A stretch of DNA of 64,000 nucleotides from PALSA-1296 sp037143335 (GTDB lineage: Bacteria; Bacteroidota; Ignavibacteria; Palsa-1295). Both the position numbers and the translations under genes were made by a program. The stretch lies in NCBI GenBank assembly GCA_037143335.1, contig JBAWZA010000007.1, forward strand, positions 1-64,000, written 5' to 3'. A model generated the notes under the pieces. That model saw only the letters and a list, made by a program, of their open reading frames with translations, was not told the DNA's origin and ran no database searches. Below, one piece after another: positions 26,201 through 34,181 of the stretch. Each line of letters begins with the position of its first letter. The stretch's first letter is position 1.

Positions 26201-27531
26201 GCAATATTCGCATCAAATAATTCAGCTAACTTTCTTGTCGCCTCGCGTCGTTCGTATTGGAGGATTAATGGAATATTCATTTTATCAGATGCTGACCTTC
26301 CATCCACCCATGCATCATAATAGCTTTGAATCACTCGCGCCTGCCCCTCGATGTCGCTCTGTGCGACAGCTTCGCCGCCACTTGTTTCGCGCAGCAAATT
26401 CCCGATCGCTCCATCAGGCTCAGCGATTGCAAGAATCGGGCGCATTGCTCCGAGATACTCATACACTTTCCCAGGCACGATATGCTTCACACTCGGAATA
26501 TCATCAACAATCAAGAGCAAGGCATCGCTATCACAAATTAACTCCACAGCTTTTGAGTGTGGCACGTAGTCATATCGCTCAACAAGAGGCTTGATGGCTG
26601 GAGTTTCGAACATTTCATTCAGATCAGCGCCACAACGTCCGACAAATCTGAGTGTGATCTTATTTGGGTCAATCGCTTTGGTGTTGAGCAAAAGCTCAAT
26701 TGCACGAAAGAAATTCTTCGGATTTCTCGGACCATAGAGAGAGCCTGAATAGGTAATCACAAATTTATCTGATGCTCGGCGCTCCCCCCGTTTATAAATA
26801 TCGGTTTCGGGATAATCGAGACTATCGAATCCATTTGGGATATGCGTAAATTTTGACACCGCAAGGTTCGGAAATTTTTCACGAGCATCATTGATAATCC
26901 CCTTCCATGCAACATCAATTTTTTTTGCATCGCGAAAGACTAACCGCTCAAGTGTTGTATCAATAAATCGTGGCAACCACCAACGCTTTGGAGCGGAGAC
27001 TTCAAACCCTGACCACGGGTCGCGGAAACCGGCAATATATGGGATGCCGGTAATCTTCGAGACTCGTCGTGCGATAACAGAGACCGTATAAGGTGGTGAA
27101 GATGAGTAGATCATCTGAATCGGATATTTTTTCACAATCACTTTCGCTTCCTTCACTGCGCTCCGATACCAACCTATTCTTGCATCAGGAATAAAAAAAG
27201 TCGCGCGGATAAAATGGGCGATTCGCTGCTTGAGTGATTGCTTCTGATCATCGCCGAAAACATTAATGTCGAGCGAGAGTCCTTCTTTTGTACCAGTAAA
27301 CTTTCGGTAGAGGTCATAAGGCTCAAAAATATGTGAGCGATGAACGATGAGATCAGCAGGCAATTCTTTCACAAGCGATTCGTCGCGTGCTTGATACTCG
27401 GGATTATCCGGCGCGAGGATAATCGGAGTCCATCCGAAATCCCGCAAGTACTTAATAAATTTTGTAACTCTCTGAACGCCGGGTCCACCGGCTGGCGGAA
27501 AGTAGTAGGTAATGAAAAGTACGTATTTCAA
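26197..27531 (-). CDS. Glycosyltransferase, GT4-like
   Basis: A 444-residue enzyme with the GT-B fold. The N-terminal acceptor domain begins YFPPAGGPGVQRVTKFIKYL, a glycine-rich loop seen in WbuB-like enzymes. The C-terminal donor domain has VITYSGSLYGPRNPKNFFRAIELLL, LRFVGRCG and KVYEYLGAMRPILAI, where the E-x-x-G-x-x-x-P element contacts the nucleotide sugar. It probably adds a sugar to a surface polysaccharide or glycolipid in the cytoplasm. The sugar is not predictable. It is first in the operon with prmC and dtd, an unrelated pairing. Confidence 0.85.
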   Translation of the reverse strand: MKYVLFITYYFPPAGGPGVQRVTKFIKYLRDFGWTPIILAPDNPEYQARDESLVKELPADLIVHRSHIFEPYDLYRKFTGTKEGLSLDINVFGDDQKQSLKQRIAHFIRATFFIPDARIGWYRSAVKEAKVIVKKYPIQMIYSSSPPYTVSVIARRVSKITGIPYIAGFRDPWSGFEVSAPKRWWLPRFIDTTLERLVFRDAKKIDVAWKGIINDAREKFPNLAVSKFTHIPNGFDSLDYPETDIYKRGERRASDKFVITYSGSLYGPRNPKNFFRAIELLLNTKAIDPNKITLRFVGRCGADLNEMFETPAIKPLVERYDYVPHSKAVELICDSDALLLIVDDIPSVKHIVPGKVYEYLGAMRPILAIAEPDGAIGNLLRETSGGEAVAQSDIEGQARVIQSYYDAWVDGRSASDKMNIPLILQYERREATRKLAELFDANIA

Positions 27532-27582
27532 TCTTAAGTAACAGTTGGTATTCTGCTCCCATGAACGAAGAAAGGATTGTGG

Positions 27583-30303
27583 TTATTCCCGAACTTGGAT
27601 TAAGCTGTGTACAATTGCACGAGTGCCGCCGGATTCGATGCTTAAAGTTGCTACGTAATTTCCTGCTGGCAACCCTTCGAGATTAAATTTTTCAGAGAAT
27701 CCATTTTGATTGAGTGGCACGTTATGCCGCCATCGTACTGTATGCCCTAAGATGTCCGTCAACTCGACCCCAATGAGTCCGTCAACGATTCCCGGAATGA
27801 AGTCGATGCCAATTGTAATTTCCTTATCGGCAGGATTCGGGTAAATTCGTATCATCCGCTCCAATACTTTTGGACTATCGAGGATGCCACTTTGATGATC
27901 ACTCGGCAGAATAAACACGCCCTTCGGCAAAGGCATGACAGTCGTCGGCGTCAGAAGCAAGACATCAGCGGCAAGTCGAAAGTCGAGTGCCCCAGAGTCC
28001 TTGCCGACGCATGTAAAGACAATAGTATGTGTATCCTTCGCAAAATATATTGAACCAAGCCTCTGGGTATCACCGGGTATGAGGTTATCCTGACTCGTCG
28101 AATCATAAAGAAATCCATGAAACGTGCCGTAGTTTTTGCCATCAATGGCATAAGAATAGTTACCAAACCGCATCCCTACTGACATCATAAGTGTCACATT
28201 AAATGTATCCGAAACGGGCAGATAAAATTTGAATCGTAGTTTTTCTTTTGTGGTCTTAGGCTCAAATATTGCAACGGCTTGTTGGCTCCATTTGCGCCCC
28301 CAGTCAGGGCTAAGCTGCTTGCGGTAAAAATTTCCGCTATCAGGCGTGGCGGTATTTATCAAGTCTTCAAATTCGTAAGGGCGTATGCGTGTCAAGCTCA
28401 CCAGATCATTTGCTATTGCCTCGTTATGGTGAATTCCTACTGCACGTAGGTGGTATTTCCAATTTGCGATATTTGGCATTCGCACAATCGTCTCGAATCT
28501 ATAATCAACACCAGCTGTCGTCGCTGAATCGGAGAGAAGAATACTATCTAAATAGATATTAATTTTCTCACCTATATCAAAACCTGTACCTGTCACACGA
28601 ACTGTGTCGTTGCACCGAAGCGTCACGGGAAGCGTATCAACCATCGGTCGTATAGCAGGAGCCGATAAAATATAAATAGGCTCGGCGCGTTTCTCGTTAT
28701 TGATCGAAAGAGTCCGTGCACCAGTTATGATTGAAGGCGGGACGATCAGTACTGCAGAAAACACACCCGAGTCATTTGCGGAAGTCGTGAAGATCGTCTC
28801 AGTGCTGTCAAGTGTTGCCACAATAGGCGTGTGAGGCGTATATCCTACTCCAGTCACGACCCACCGCTGACCGGATCGTATGGTATCTCGCGATACCCAA
28901 AACGAACACGGCTGTTTGTAATAGTATGCGATAGTTCGGAAATCAACCATAAGATCGGTGTTCGCGCCAGGCTGCAAATCAAAATCAATACTCTTCAGGA
29001 AATCAACTGCGTCCAAGACATGGAAGCGATAAAATCCCTTAAAGAAGTTCAGATTACCCGCAAAGGGTTTTGAAAAAAGCTGCCCGAGAAACCACCAACC
29101 AGAATTGTAGTAGTCCTCCCCGCCAGTATATCGGAAATTATTTCTTGGATTAGAATCAATATATACTCTTGGGTCGCCTTCAAGCACGACACCTTCCCAA
29201 TTATGTGGGGCGTAATGATAAAGCCCTACGAACTTGCCGCGCCCTACGTCATGTAATACGGGATGATAAATATGATAGCGTGTAGGATTTGTCTCGGCAA
29301 AATGTGCATGGAAATATCCGTACTCATTCTTATCAATTTTTTCCTTCGTGTACGCGATTTGCGTTCGCAATTGAATCGGATGATCGAGCGTGCTTACAAC
29401 ATCTATTTTTGCTTCATGACCAAATGGCATTGGGAAATATGAAGTAAGACCACTTGAATCAACCCTGAGCGAGTAAGCTGAAACATTCGTCCCGCCGTTT
29501 GATGCACAAAAGAAATTGGCAAGCGGCACATGCACTGCTGGATATGGTGAGCCATCCCAATAGATATTCAACCAAAGTGAATCTATGGTATCATAGTCAT
29601 GTGTATCAGATGAAAATTTTATTTTTTCGATCATACCATTTCCCTTTGAATGAAAAACGGTACGCGTAGTGCCTGGGAAAAATTGTGCACTATCATTTGC
29701 TTTGATCACCGATTCATATTGCCAGGGAGTTATCCCACCCCAATATACTGATTCGGCCTGACGCTGATAGCTTTCAACGGTTGGCGAGGGAGTTAGCTGA
29801 AAGCTCGTGACTTGATTCGAATCTTGAACAGGTCTCCATGCAATGGCATAATATACATTCCATCCTTCGCCGATGTAGGTAATCTTAAAGTTTTTCTTGT
29901 ATGGTATCTGTACGTCAGAAACGAATGCACCAGGATAAAGGCTATCAAATGGCGGTCGAAGTGCTCCGTGCTCGGTGCGAAAAAATGAGGGGAAATTCGA
30001 CGACACGATTAACTTGTCGTCAATATAGAGTTTGAAACTTGTCGTTGAATCCCTCGCTGTAGTTGTCGCCCAGAGATGTGAGATTATTCCTGCGCCATTA
30101 TCCTGCGCTAAAATAAAATTGCTATCTATCGGATCCCTATCCGGAGGATAACCAAACCGATTAACGTAGCGGAGCGGGAGGGCATCAGGTCCACTGAGTC
30201 GGGCTAATGCGCGTCTGTCTGTTATCCGTGCGTACGGATTTATCTGCGCACTGACACCAGCGCACATCAACACACAGCCGAGACAACACCAAACAATTTT
30301 CAT
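27583..30303 (-). CDS. T9SS-exported DUF2961 (GH172-like) protein
   Basis: A 906-residue protein. An ATG at 30318 would add five residues; 30303 gives a standard signal peptide (MKIVWCCLGCVLMCAGVSAQ). Residues about 25-440 match DUF2961 (RFGYPPDRDPIDSNFILAQDNGAGIISHLWATT, FKLYIDDKLIVSSNFPSFF, GGEDYYNSGWWF), the domain whose characterised members form glycoside hydrolase family GH172 (fructosidases and arabinofuranosidases). An Ig-like linker (about 480-640) and a carbohydrate-binding-like module (about 640-800) follow. The T9SS tail begins RIYPNPADKEITIGIDF and ends IVHSLIQVRE. It is likely a surface glycan-active enzyme; the substrate is unknown. It lies downstream of a methyltransferase and two glycosyltransferases. 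Confidence 0.8.
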   Translation of the reverse strand: MKIVWCCLGCVLMCAGVSAQINPYARITDRRALARLSGPDALPLRYVNRFGYPPDRDPIDSNFILAQDNGAGIISHLWATTTARDSTTSFKLYIDDKLIVSSNFPSFFRTEHGALRPPFDSLYPGAFVSDVQIPYKKNFKITYIGEGWNVYYAIAWRPVQDSNQVTSFQLTPSPTVESYQRQAESVYWGGITPWQYESVIKANDSAQFFPGTTRTVFHSKGNGMIEKIKFSSDTHDYDTIDSLWLNIYWDGSPYPAVHVPLANFFCASNGGTNVSAYSLRVDSSGLTSYFPMPFGHEAKIDVVSTLDHPIQLRTQIAYTKEKIDKNEYGYFHAHFAETNPTRYHIYHPVLHDVGRGKFVGLYHYAPHNWEGVVLEGDPRVYIDSNPRNNFRYTGGEDYYNSGWWFLGQLFSKPFAGNLNFFKGFYRFHVLDAVDFLKSIDFDLQPGANTDLMVDFRTIAYYYKQPCSFWVSRDTIRSGQRWVVTGVGYTPHTPIVATLDSTETIFTTSANDSGVFSAVLIVPPSIITGARTLSINNEKRAEPIYILSAPAIRPMVDTLPVTLRCNDTVRVTGTGFDIGEKINIYLDSILLSDSATTAGVDYRFETIVRMPNIANWKYHLRAVGIHHNEAIANDLVSLTRIRPYEFEDLINTATPDSGNFYRKQLSPDWGRKWSQQAVAIFEPKTTKEKLRFKFYLPVSDTFNVTLMMSVGMRFGNYSYAIDGKNYGTFHGFLYDSTSQDNLIPGDTQRLGSIYFAKDTHTIVFTCVGKDSGALDFRLAADVLLLTPTTVMPLPKGVFILPSDHQSGILDSPKVLERMIRIYPNPADKEITIGIDFIPGIVDGLIGVELTDILGHTVRWRHNVPLNQNGFSEKFNLEGLPAGNYVATLSIESGGTRAIVHSLIQVRE

Positions 30304-30352
30304 GTGCAATAAACACAAGATGACATCGCGAGTTACACAACTCAGACAACAA

Positions 30353-31186
30353 TTATTTTTTTCGAAGCAGATATGAAGCTTCTAGCGCTACTAACTCTCT
30401 GAGAATGGGAATTCGTTTCAGAAAATTTGCTCTGATCGGCGGTAAGCCGAATTTCAGTTTGAAAACAGGGCGGAGAAAATAAAGTTGCTCATCCACCAAA
30501 TCTAGCAGGGCATTTTTGATTGCCCTACGCATTTTCGAAATTGTTAGCCGTATTCCCCTGAGCATCGAAACTTCTTCGACGTCTATTTGCAGACGTGCAT
30601 TCTTGTATGCCTTTGTGAAGAGCGAGTCAGGAAGTAATTGAATAAACGGCAATCGTGAGACTTTATTATCCAACAAATGTTGATGCGCTCCGAATGGAGA
30701 GTAGTACGGTGGAAAGACTACATAGAGCCAACCGCCGGGCTTCATAAAGTCCATCACATGCCGAAGGCTCAGCTCCGTTTCTTCTAGATGCTCAATCACA
30801 TCGCGAAGCAGGACAACATCAAAATGCGCACGCCACTTCTCTGGGGGAGGCTGCGTGATGATATTATGAATTGCGAACTCACCCTTGATACCGATAGCAT
30901 CAAATATTTTTTGTGAACTTTCAATTGCAAGGTCACGGATATCAATACCTACTACTTCCGCTGCACCTTCTTCGGATAGTGCCGCCAGCACTCCACTTTC
31001 TCCACAGCCGATCTCGCAAATGCGTGCGCCGTCCAAGTTTACTCCGCGTGATTTCAGATACGGTGCGATATATTCCGAACCTAATCCGTACTGATAACCG
31101 AAATAATAGCGATCATACGAATTAATATCCTCGCGTTTGGTGAGAAGATTTACTTTTTCCTGAGTTCGTGGTGGGAATTTCGGCAT
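30353..31186 (-). CDS. Class I SAM-dependent methyltransferase
   Basis: A 277-residue protein with a Methyltransf_11-like core: ICEIGCGESGVLAALSEEGAAEVVGIDI (motif I and post-I), then DVVLLRDVIEHLEETELSLRHV (motif II) and FMKPGGWLYVVFPPYYSP. Residues 1-60 (YDRYYFGYQYGLGSEYIAPYL) and a C-terminal region of about 100 residues vary among such enzymes. The substrate is unknown. Its start overlaps the stop of the upstream glycosyltransferase by one base, so it may modify a sugar in the same glycan or glycolipid pathway (inference). Confidence 0.85.
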   Translation of the reverse strand: MPKFPPRTQEKVNLLTKREDINSYDRYYFGYQYGLGSEYIAPYLKSRGVNLDGARICEIGCGESGVLAALSEEGAAEVVGIDIRDLAIESSQKIFDAIGIKGEFAIHNIITQPPPEKWRAHFDVVLLRDVIEHLEETELSLRHVMDFMKPGGWLYVVFPPYYSPFGAHQHLLDNKVSRLPFIQLLPDSLFTKAYKNARLQIDVEEVSMLRGIRLTISKMRRAIKNALLDLVDEQLYFLRPVFKLKFGLPPIRANFLKRIPILRELVALEASYLLRKK

Positions 31187-32334
31187 TACAATGCTATAAG
31201 TTTTTCAACCCCCTCAACAAAAGTCTCCCAGGAATACTTCTTCTTTTCTTCACGGACTCCGGAGCGGAGCTTTTCCTCAATTCCTTCGCGGAAGAAACTC
31301 TCGACAGCTTGCACAACCGATTCAGGAGTTGCTTCGCTGCAAATCAATCCACTTACACCATCAATGACCACTTCTGCCAAACCGCCAACATCGGTGGCAA
31401 TAACGGGAAGATCGAAATTGTATGCTATCTGAATAATGCCCGATTGAGTGGCGGTTCTGTAGGGTAAAACGGCGACATTCGCAGCGCTAAAATAGAGTGC
31501 GACCTTATCATTGGCAATATAGTCTGTCGCAAGCAATAGGTTTTGTGGTGGTATCTTTAGATCAATAATCAGCTTGCGATATTCTGCTTCATCACCATAG
31601 AACTCGCCGGCAACGATGAGTTTCATATCCGGATATGTTTTGAGAAGCTCAGGCATGGCGCGGAGCAAAATATCAAGTCCTTTATATTTACGGATGTAAC
31701 CAAAGAATAATAATGTAGGAGCATTCGGAGCGATTCCCAAAATCTTCCTCACTTCCGTTTTGTCAATTGCTTCGCCGAAAATATTATAGATTGGATGTGC
31801 AAGCCGAATTGATTTCGCATTCGGAGAAATTATCCGAAGATCACGCTCAACTGAATCAGATTGTACGATGAACGAATCAACGGCTTTGAACGCATACTTT
31901 GTGAAAGCTCTGTCGCCAATTCTTTTTTCATGTGGGATTACGTTATCTGCGATGAAGGTGATCTTTACACTCTTTCCCTTTTTTGCGATTATTTTTTTTA
32001 CTACTCTTGCGATCAATCCGTATGCAGGCGCGAAGAACGGAAGCCAGAATTTGAAGATGACTAGATCAGGTTCAAAACTCGCAATTACTCTTCCTGCCCT
32101 CCGCCATGTCAGTGGATTGATTGAGTCAATGATCTGCTCAGACCGAAGCGGATTCCCTGCATCGCCTTTTTCCTCTTGAGATTTTCCTGGGAAAAGAAAG
32201 TTAGGATACTGACGCGAGAACGTAACGACCTTCACCTCGTGCCCCTTTTTCACTAATGCATCGTGGAGCAGTGACACATAGTGGGCTATTCCGCCGCGTA
32301 ACGGATATGCAGTTCCGACGAGTACAATCTTCAT
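31186..32334 (-). CDS. Glycosyltransferase family 4 protein
   Basis: A 382-residue GT-B enzyme. N-terminus MKIVLVGTAYPLRGGIAHYVSLL; the donor domain has LLFFGYIRKYKGLDILLRAMPEL and YRTATQSGIIQIAYNFDLPVIATDVGGLAEVVIDGVSG, the E-x(7)-E-like C-terminal nucleotide-sugar motif of GT4. It overlaps bshA by 4 bases and the methyltransferase by 1, so the three genes form an operon. Donor and acceptor are not predictable from sequence. Confidence 0.88.
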   Translation of the reverse strand: MKIVLVGTAYPLRGGIAHYVSLLHDALVKKGHEVKVVTFSRQYPNFLFPGKSQEEKGDAGNPLRSEQIIDSINPLTWRRAGRVIASFEPDLVIFKFWLPFFAPAYGLIARVVKKIIAKKGKSVKITFIADNVIPHEKRIGDRAFTKYAFKAVDSFIVQSDSVERDLRIISPNAKSIRLAHPIYNIFGEAIDKTEVRKILGIAPNAPTLLFFGYIRKYKGLDILLRAMPELLKTYPDMKLIVAGEFYGDEAEYRKLIIDLKIPPQNLLLATDYIANDKVALYFSAANVAVLPYRTATQSGIIQIAYNFDLPVIATDVGGLAEVVIDGVSGLICSEATPESVVQAVESFFREGIEEKLRSGVREEKKKYSWETFVEGVEKLIAL

Positions 32335-33473
32335 AAGGCCAATGCTTGTTCGTACGCGGCTTCGTAAATCGGGACAATCTGCTCCTTTGTGAAATTACTA
32401 ACGGCGTGATTAAGTGCGGCGTTGCTCATCCTCTTATGCAGAACGGAATCCGTAAAAAGTGATAGGATCTTTTGTGCTAATGTCTCGACATCGCCCATTT
32501 TTACAATGAATCCCGTTTCGTTATCGACGTTGACTTCAGGAAGTCCGCCGATGTCGCTTGATACAACTGGTACACCACATGCCATTGCTTCGAGAGCAGA
32601 GAGACCGAATGATTCATTCCCCGACGGAATGATAAATACATCGCTTGCTGATAGTATCGTTGCAAGTTCTGCTTGTTTACCTAAAAACCGTGTATGCTGC
32701 CAAATACCTAACGTACGCGCAAGTGCTTCGCACTCGGTTCTGTCGGGACCGTCACCGACTAAGAGGAATTTTGCTTTCACTCCGCTATCAAGAACCATCT
32801 TGAATGCTTTGATCGCATCGCCTACCCGCTTGACTGCGCGAAAATTTGAGACGTGAATCAGAATTTTTTCATCGTTCGGAGCCATCAACCTACGCAGATT
32901 TTTTGCATCGACCGGATGAAATACTTCGGTATCAACAAAATTTGGGATTGCAAGAATGTCTTTTTCTACGCCGTAGTTTTCAATGGTCTCTCTCTTGAGA
33001 TATTCAGACACAGATGTTACCACATCAGATGACTCGATCGAAAATTTCATCAACGGCTCGAAGCTCGGCTCTTGTCCAACGAGGGTAATGTCTGTTCCGT
33101 GAAGTGTCGTAACAATTTTAAGATTGCCATGAAGAATTTGCTTTGCAAGCAATGCCGATGTCGCATGTGGGATAGCGTAATGTGCGTGAACCAGATCGAG
33201 CTTTTCATACTTCGCCACTTCAACCATCTTACTGGTGAGTGCCATCGAGTAAAGCGGGAATTCAAAAAGCGGATAGGTGGACATTTCTACTTCGTGGTAG
33301 AAAATATTCTCGATATAACTATCGGCGGCTTGCCCGATTGCCGTTAAGCGCATCGGCAGTGCATACGTAATAAAATGCACCTTATGCCCGCGTTGAGCAA
33401 GCGACTTACCAAGCTCTGTTGCAACGACGCCTGATCCGCCATAAGTCGGGTAGCACGTGATTCCTATGTTCAT
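32331..33473 (-). CDS. bshA: N-acetyl-alpha-D-glucosaminyl L-malate synthase
   Basis: It joins UDP-GlcNAc to L-malate, the first step of bacillithiol synthesis. It is a 380-residue GT4 enzyme whose N-terminus MNIGITCYPTYGGSGVVATELG is the BshA signature, with HFITYALPMRL, VHAHYAIPHA, KIVTTLHGTDITLVG and SDVFIIPSGNESFGLSALEAMACGVPVVSSDIGGLPE. The match is stronger than for a generic GT4. It is first in the operon with another glycosyltransferase and a methyltransferase. bshB and bshC are not in the window. It is divergent from yigZ across an 84-base gap with no promoter consensus I could identify. Confidence 0.92.
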   Translation of the reverse strand: MNIGITCYPTYGGSGVVATELGKSLAQRGHKVHFITYALPMRLTAIGQAADSYIENIFYHEVEMSTYPLFEFPLYSMALTSKMVEVAKYEKLDLVHAHYAIPHATSALLAKQILHGNLKIVTTLHGTDITLVGQEPSFEPLMKFSIESSDVVTSVSEYLKRETIENYGVEKDILAIPNFVDTEVFHPVDAKNLRRLMAPNDEKILIHVSNFRAVKRVGDAIKAFKMVLDSGVKAKFLLVGDGPDRTECEALARTLGIWQHTRFLGKQAELATILSASDVFIIPSGNESFGLSALEAMACGVPVVSSDIGGLPEVNVDNETGFIVKMGDVETLAQKILSLFTDSVLHKRMSNAALNHAVSNFTKEQIVPIYEAAYEQALAL

Positions 33474-33557
33474 ACTTTATCTTATCCTATCATCAATAAC
33501 ATTTCCATCGCATTCTTAACTAATACCATCTCTGACTTGTTCACCATTTGTCATAAG

Positions 33558-34181
33558 ATGAATTCACTCGCCGATTACTATTTTACAGTTGCCTCAAGCC
33601 ACCGAGCACCTGAATTGAAGGTGAAGGGTTCGCGATTTATCGCAGACATCATTCCTGTTTCTTCCAGAGATCAAGTTAGCGAACATCTCTTGGCTATTAG
33701 CAAAGAGTTTTACGATGCCTCACATCATTGTTACGCCTATCGCATCGGGCGTCCTGCCGAGCTTGTGCGCTCCGCAGATGATGGCGAGCCTTCAGGCACT
33801 GCAGGTAAACCGATTCTCCTTGCACTGACCTCAAAAGAAATTACGAATTGTCTGCTCGTTGTCACACGGTATTTTGGCGGGACAGAACTTGGGACCGGTG
33901 GACTTGCTCGTGCGTACGCCGAAGCCGCGAAACATGCAATCGAAACTGCTACAATTAAGCAAGTACTCATTACCGAGTCGTATCATATTACGCTGTCGTA
34001 CGAGGATTTCCCTATTCTCGAACGAATCGTCGCTCCATTTTCGCCTATTATCGAGAAGCAATTCGGAGACCAAGTTATTGTGAAATTGCAAGTAAGAAAA
34101 TCACTTGCGGAACAATGTATGAGTGCGATAAAACGAGTCCTCTACAATACGGTTGTGATTGTCGATCTGAACGGCGGGTAA
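33558..34181 (+). CDS. yigZ: YigZ/IMPACT family protein
   Basis: A 207-residue protein; I use ATG 33558, since an upstream start (33537) adds seven non-conserved residues. UPF0029 domain: ELKVKGSRFIADIIPVSSRDQV, ASHHCYAYRIG, DDGEPSGTAGKPIL (the IMPACT signature) and VVTRYFGGTELGTGGLARAY. A DUF1949 C-terminal domain follows. Eukaryotic IMPACT regulates Gcn2; the bacterial role is not settled. Its last 81 bases overlap the 3' end of the convergent 34101-36371 gene. Confidence 0.93.
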   Translation: MNSLADYYFTVASSHRAPELKVKGSRFIADIIPVSSRDQVSEHLLAISKEFYDASHHCYAYRIGRPAELVRSADDGEPSGTAGKPILLALTSKEITNCLLVVTRYFGGTELGTGGLARAYAEAAKHAIETATIKQVLITESYHITLSYEDFPILERIVAPFSPIIEKQFGDQVIVKLQVRKSLAEQCMSAIKRVLYNTVVIVDLNGG

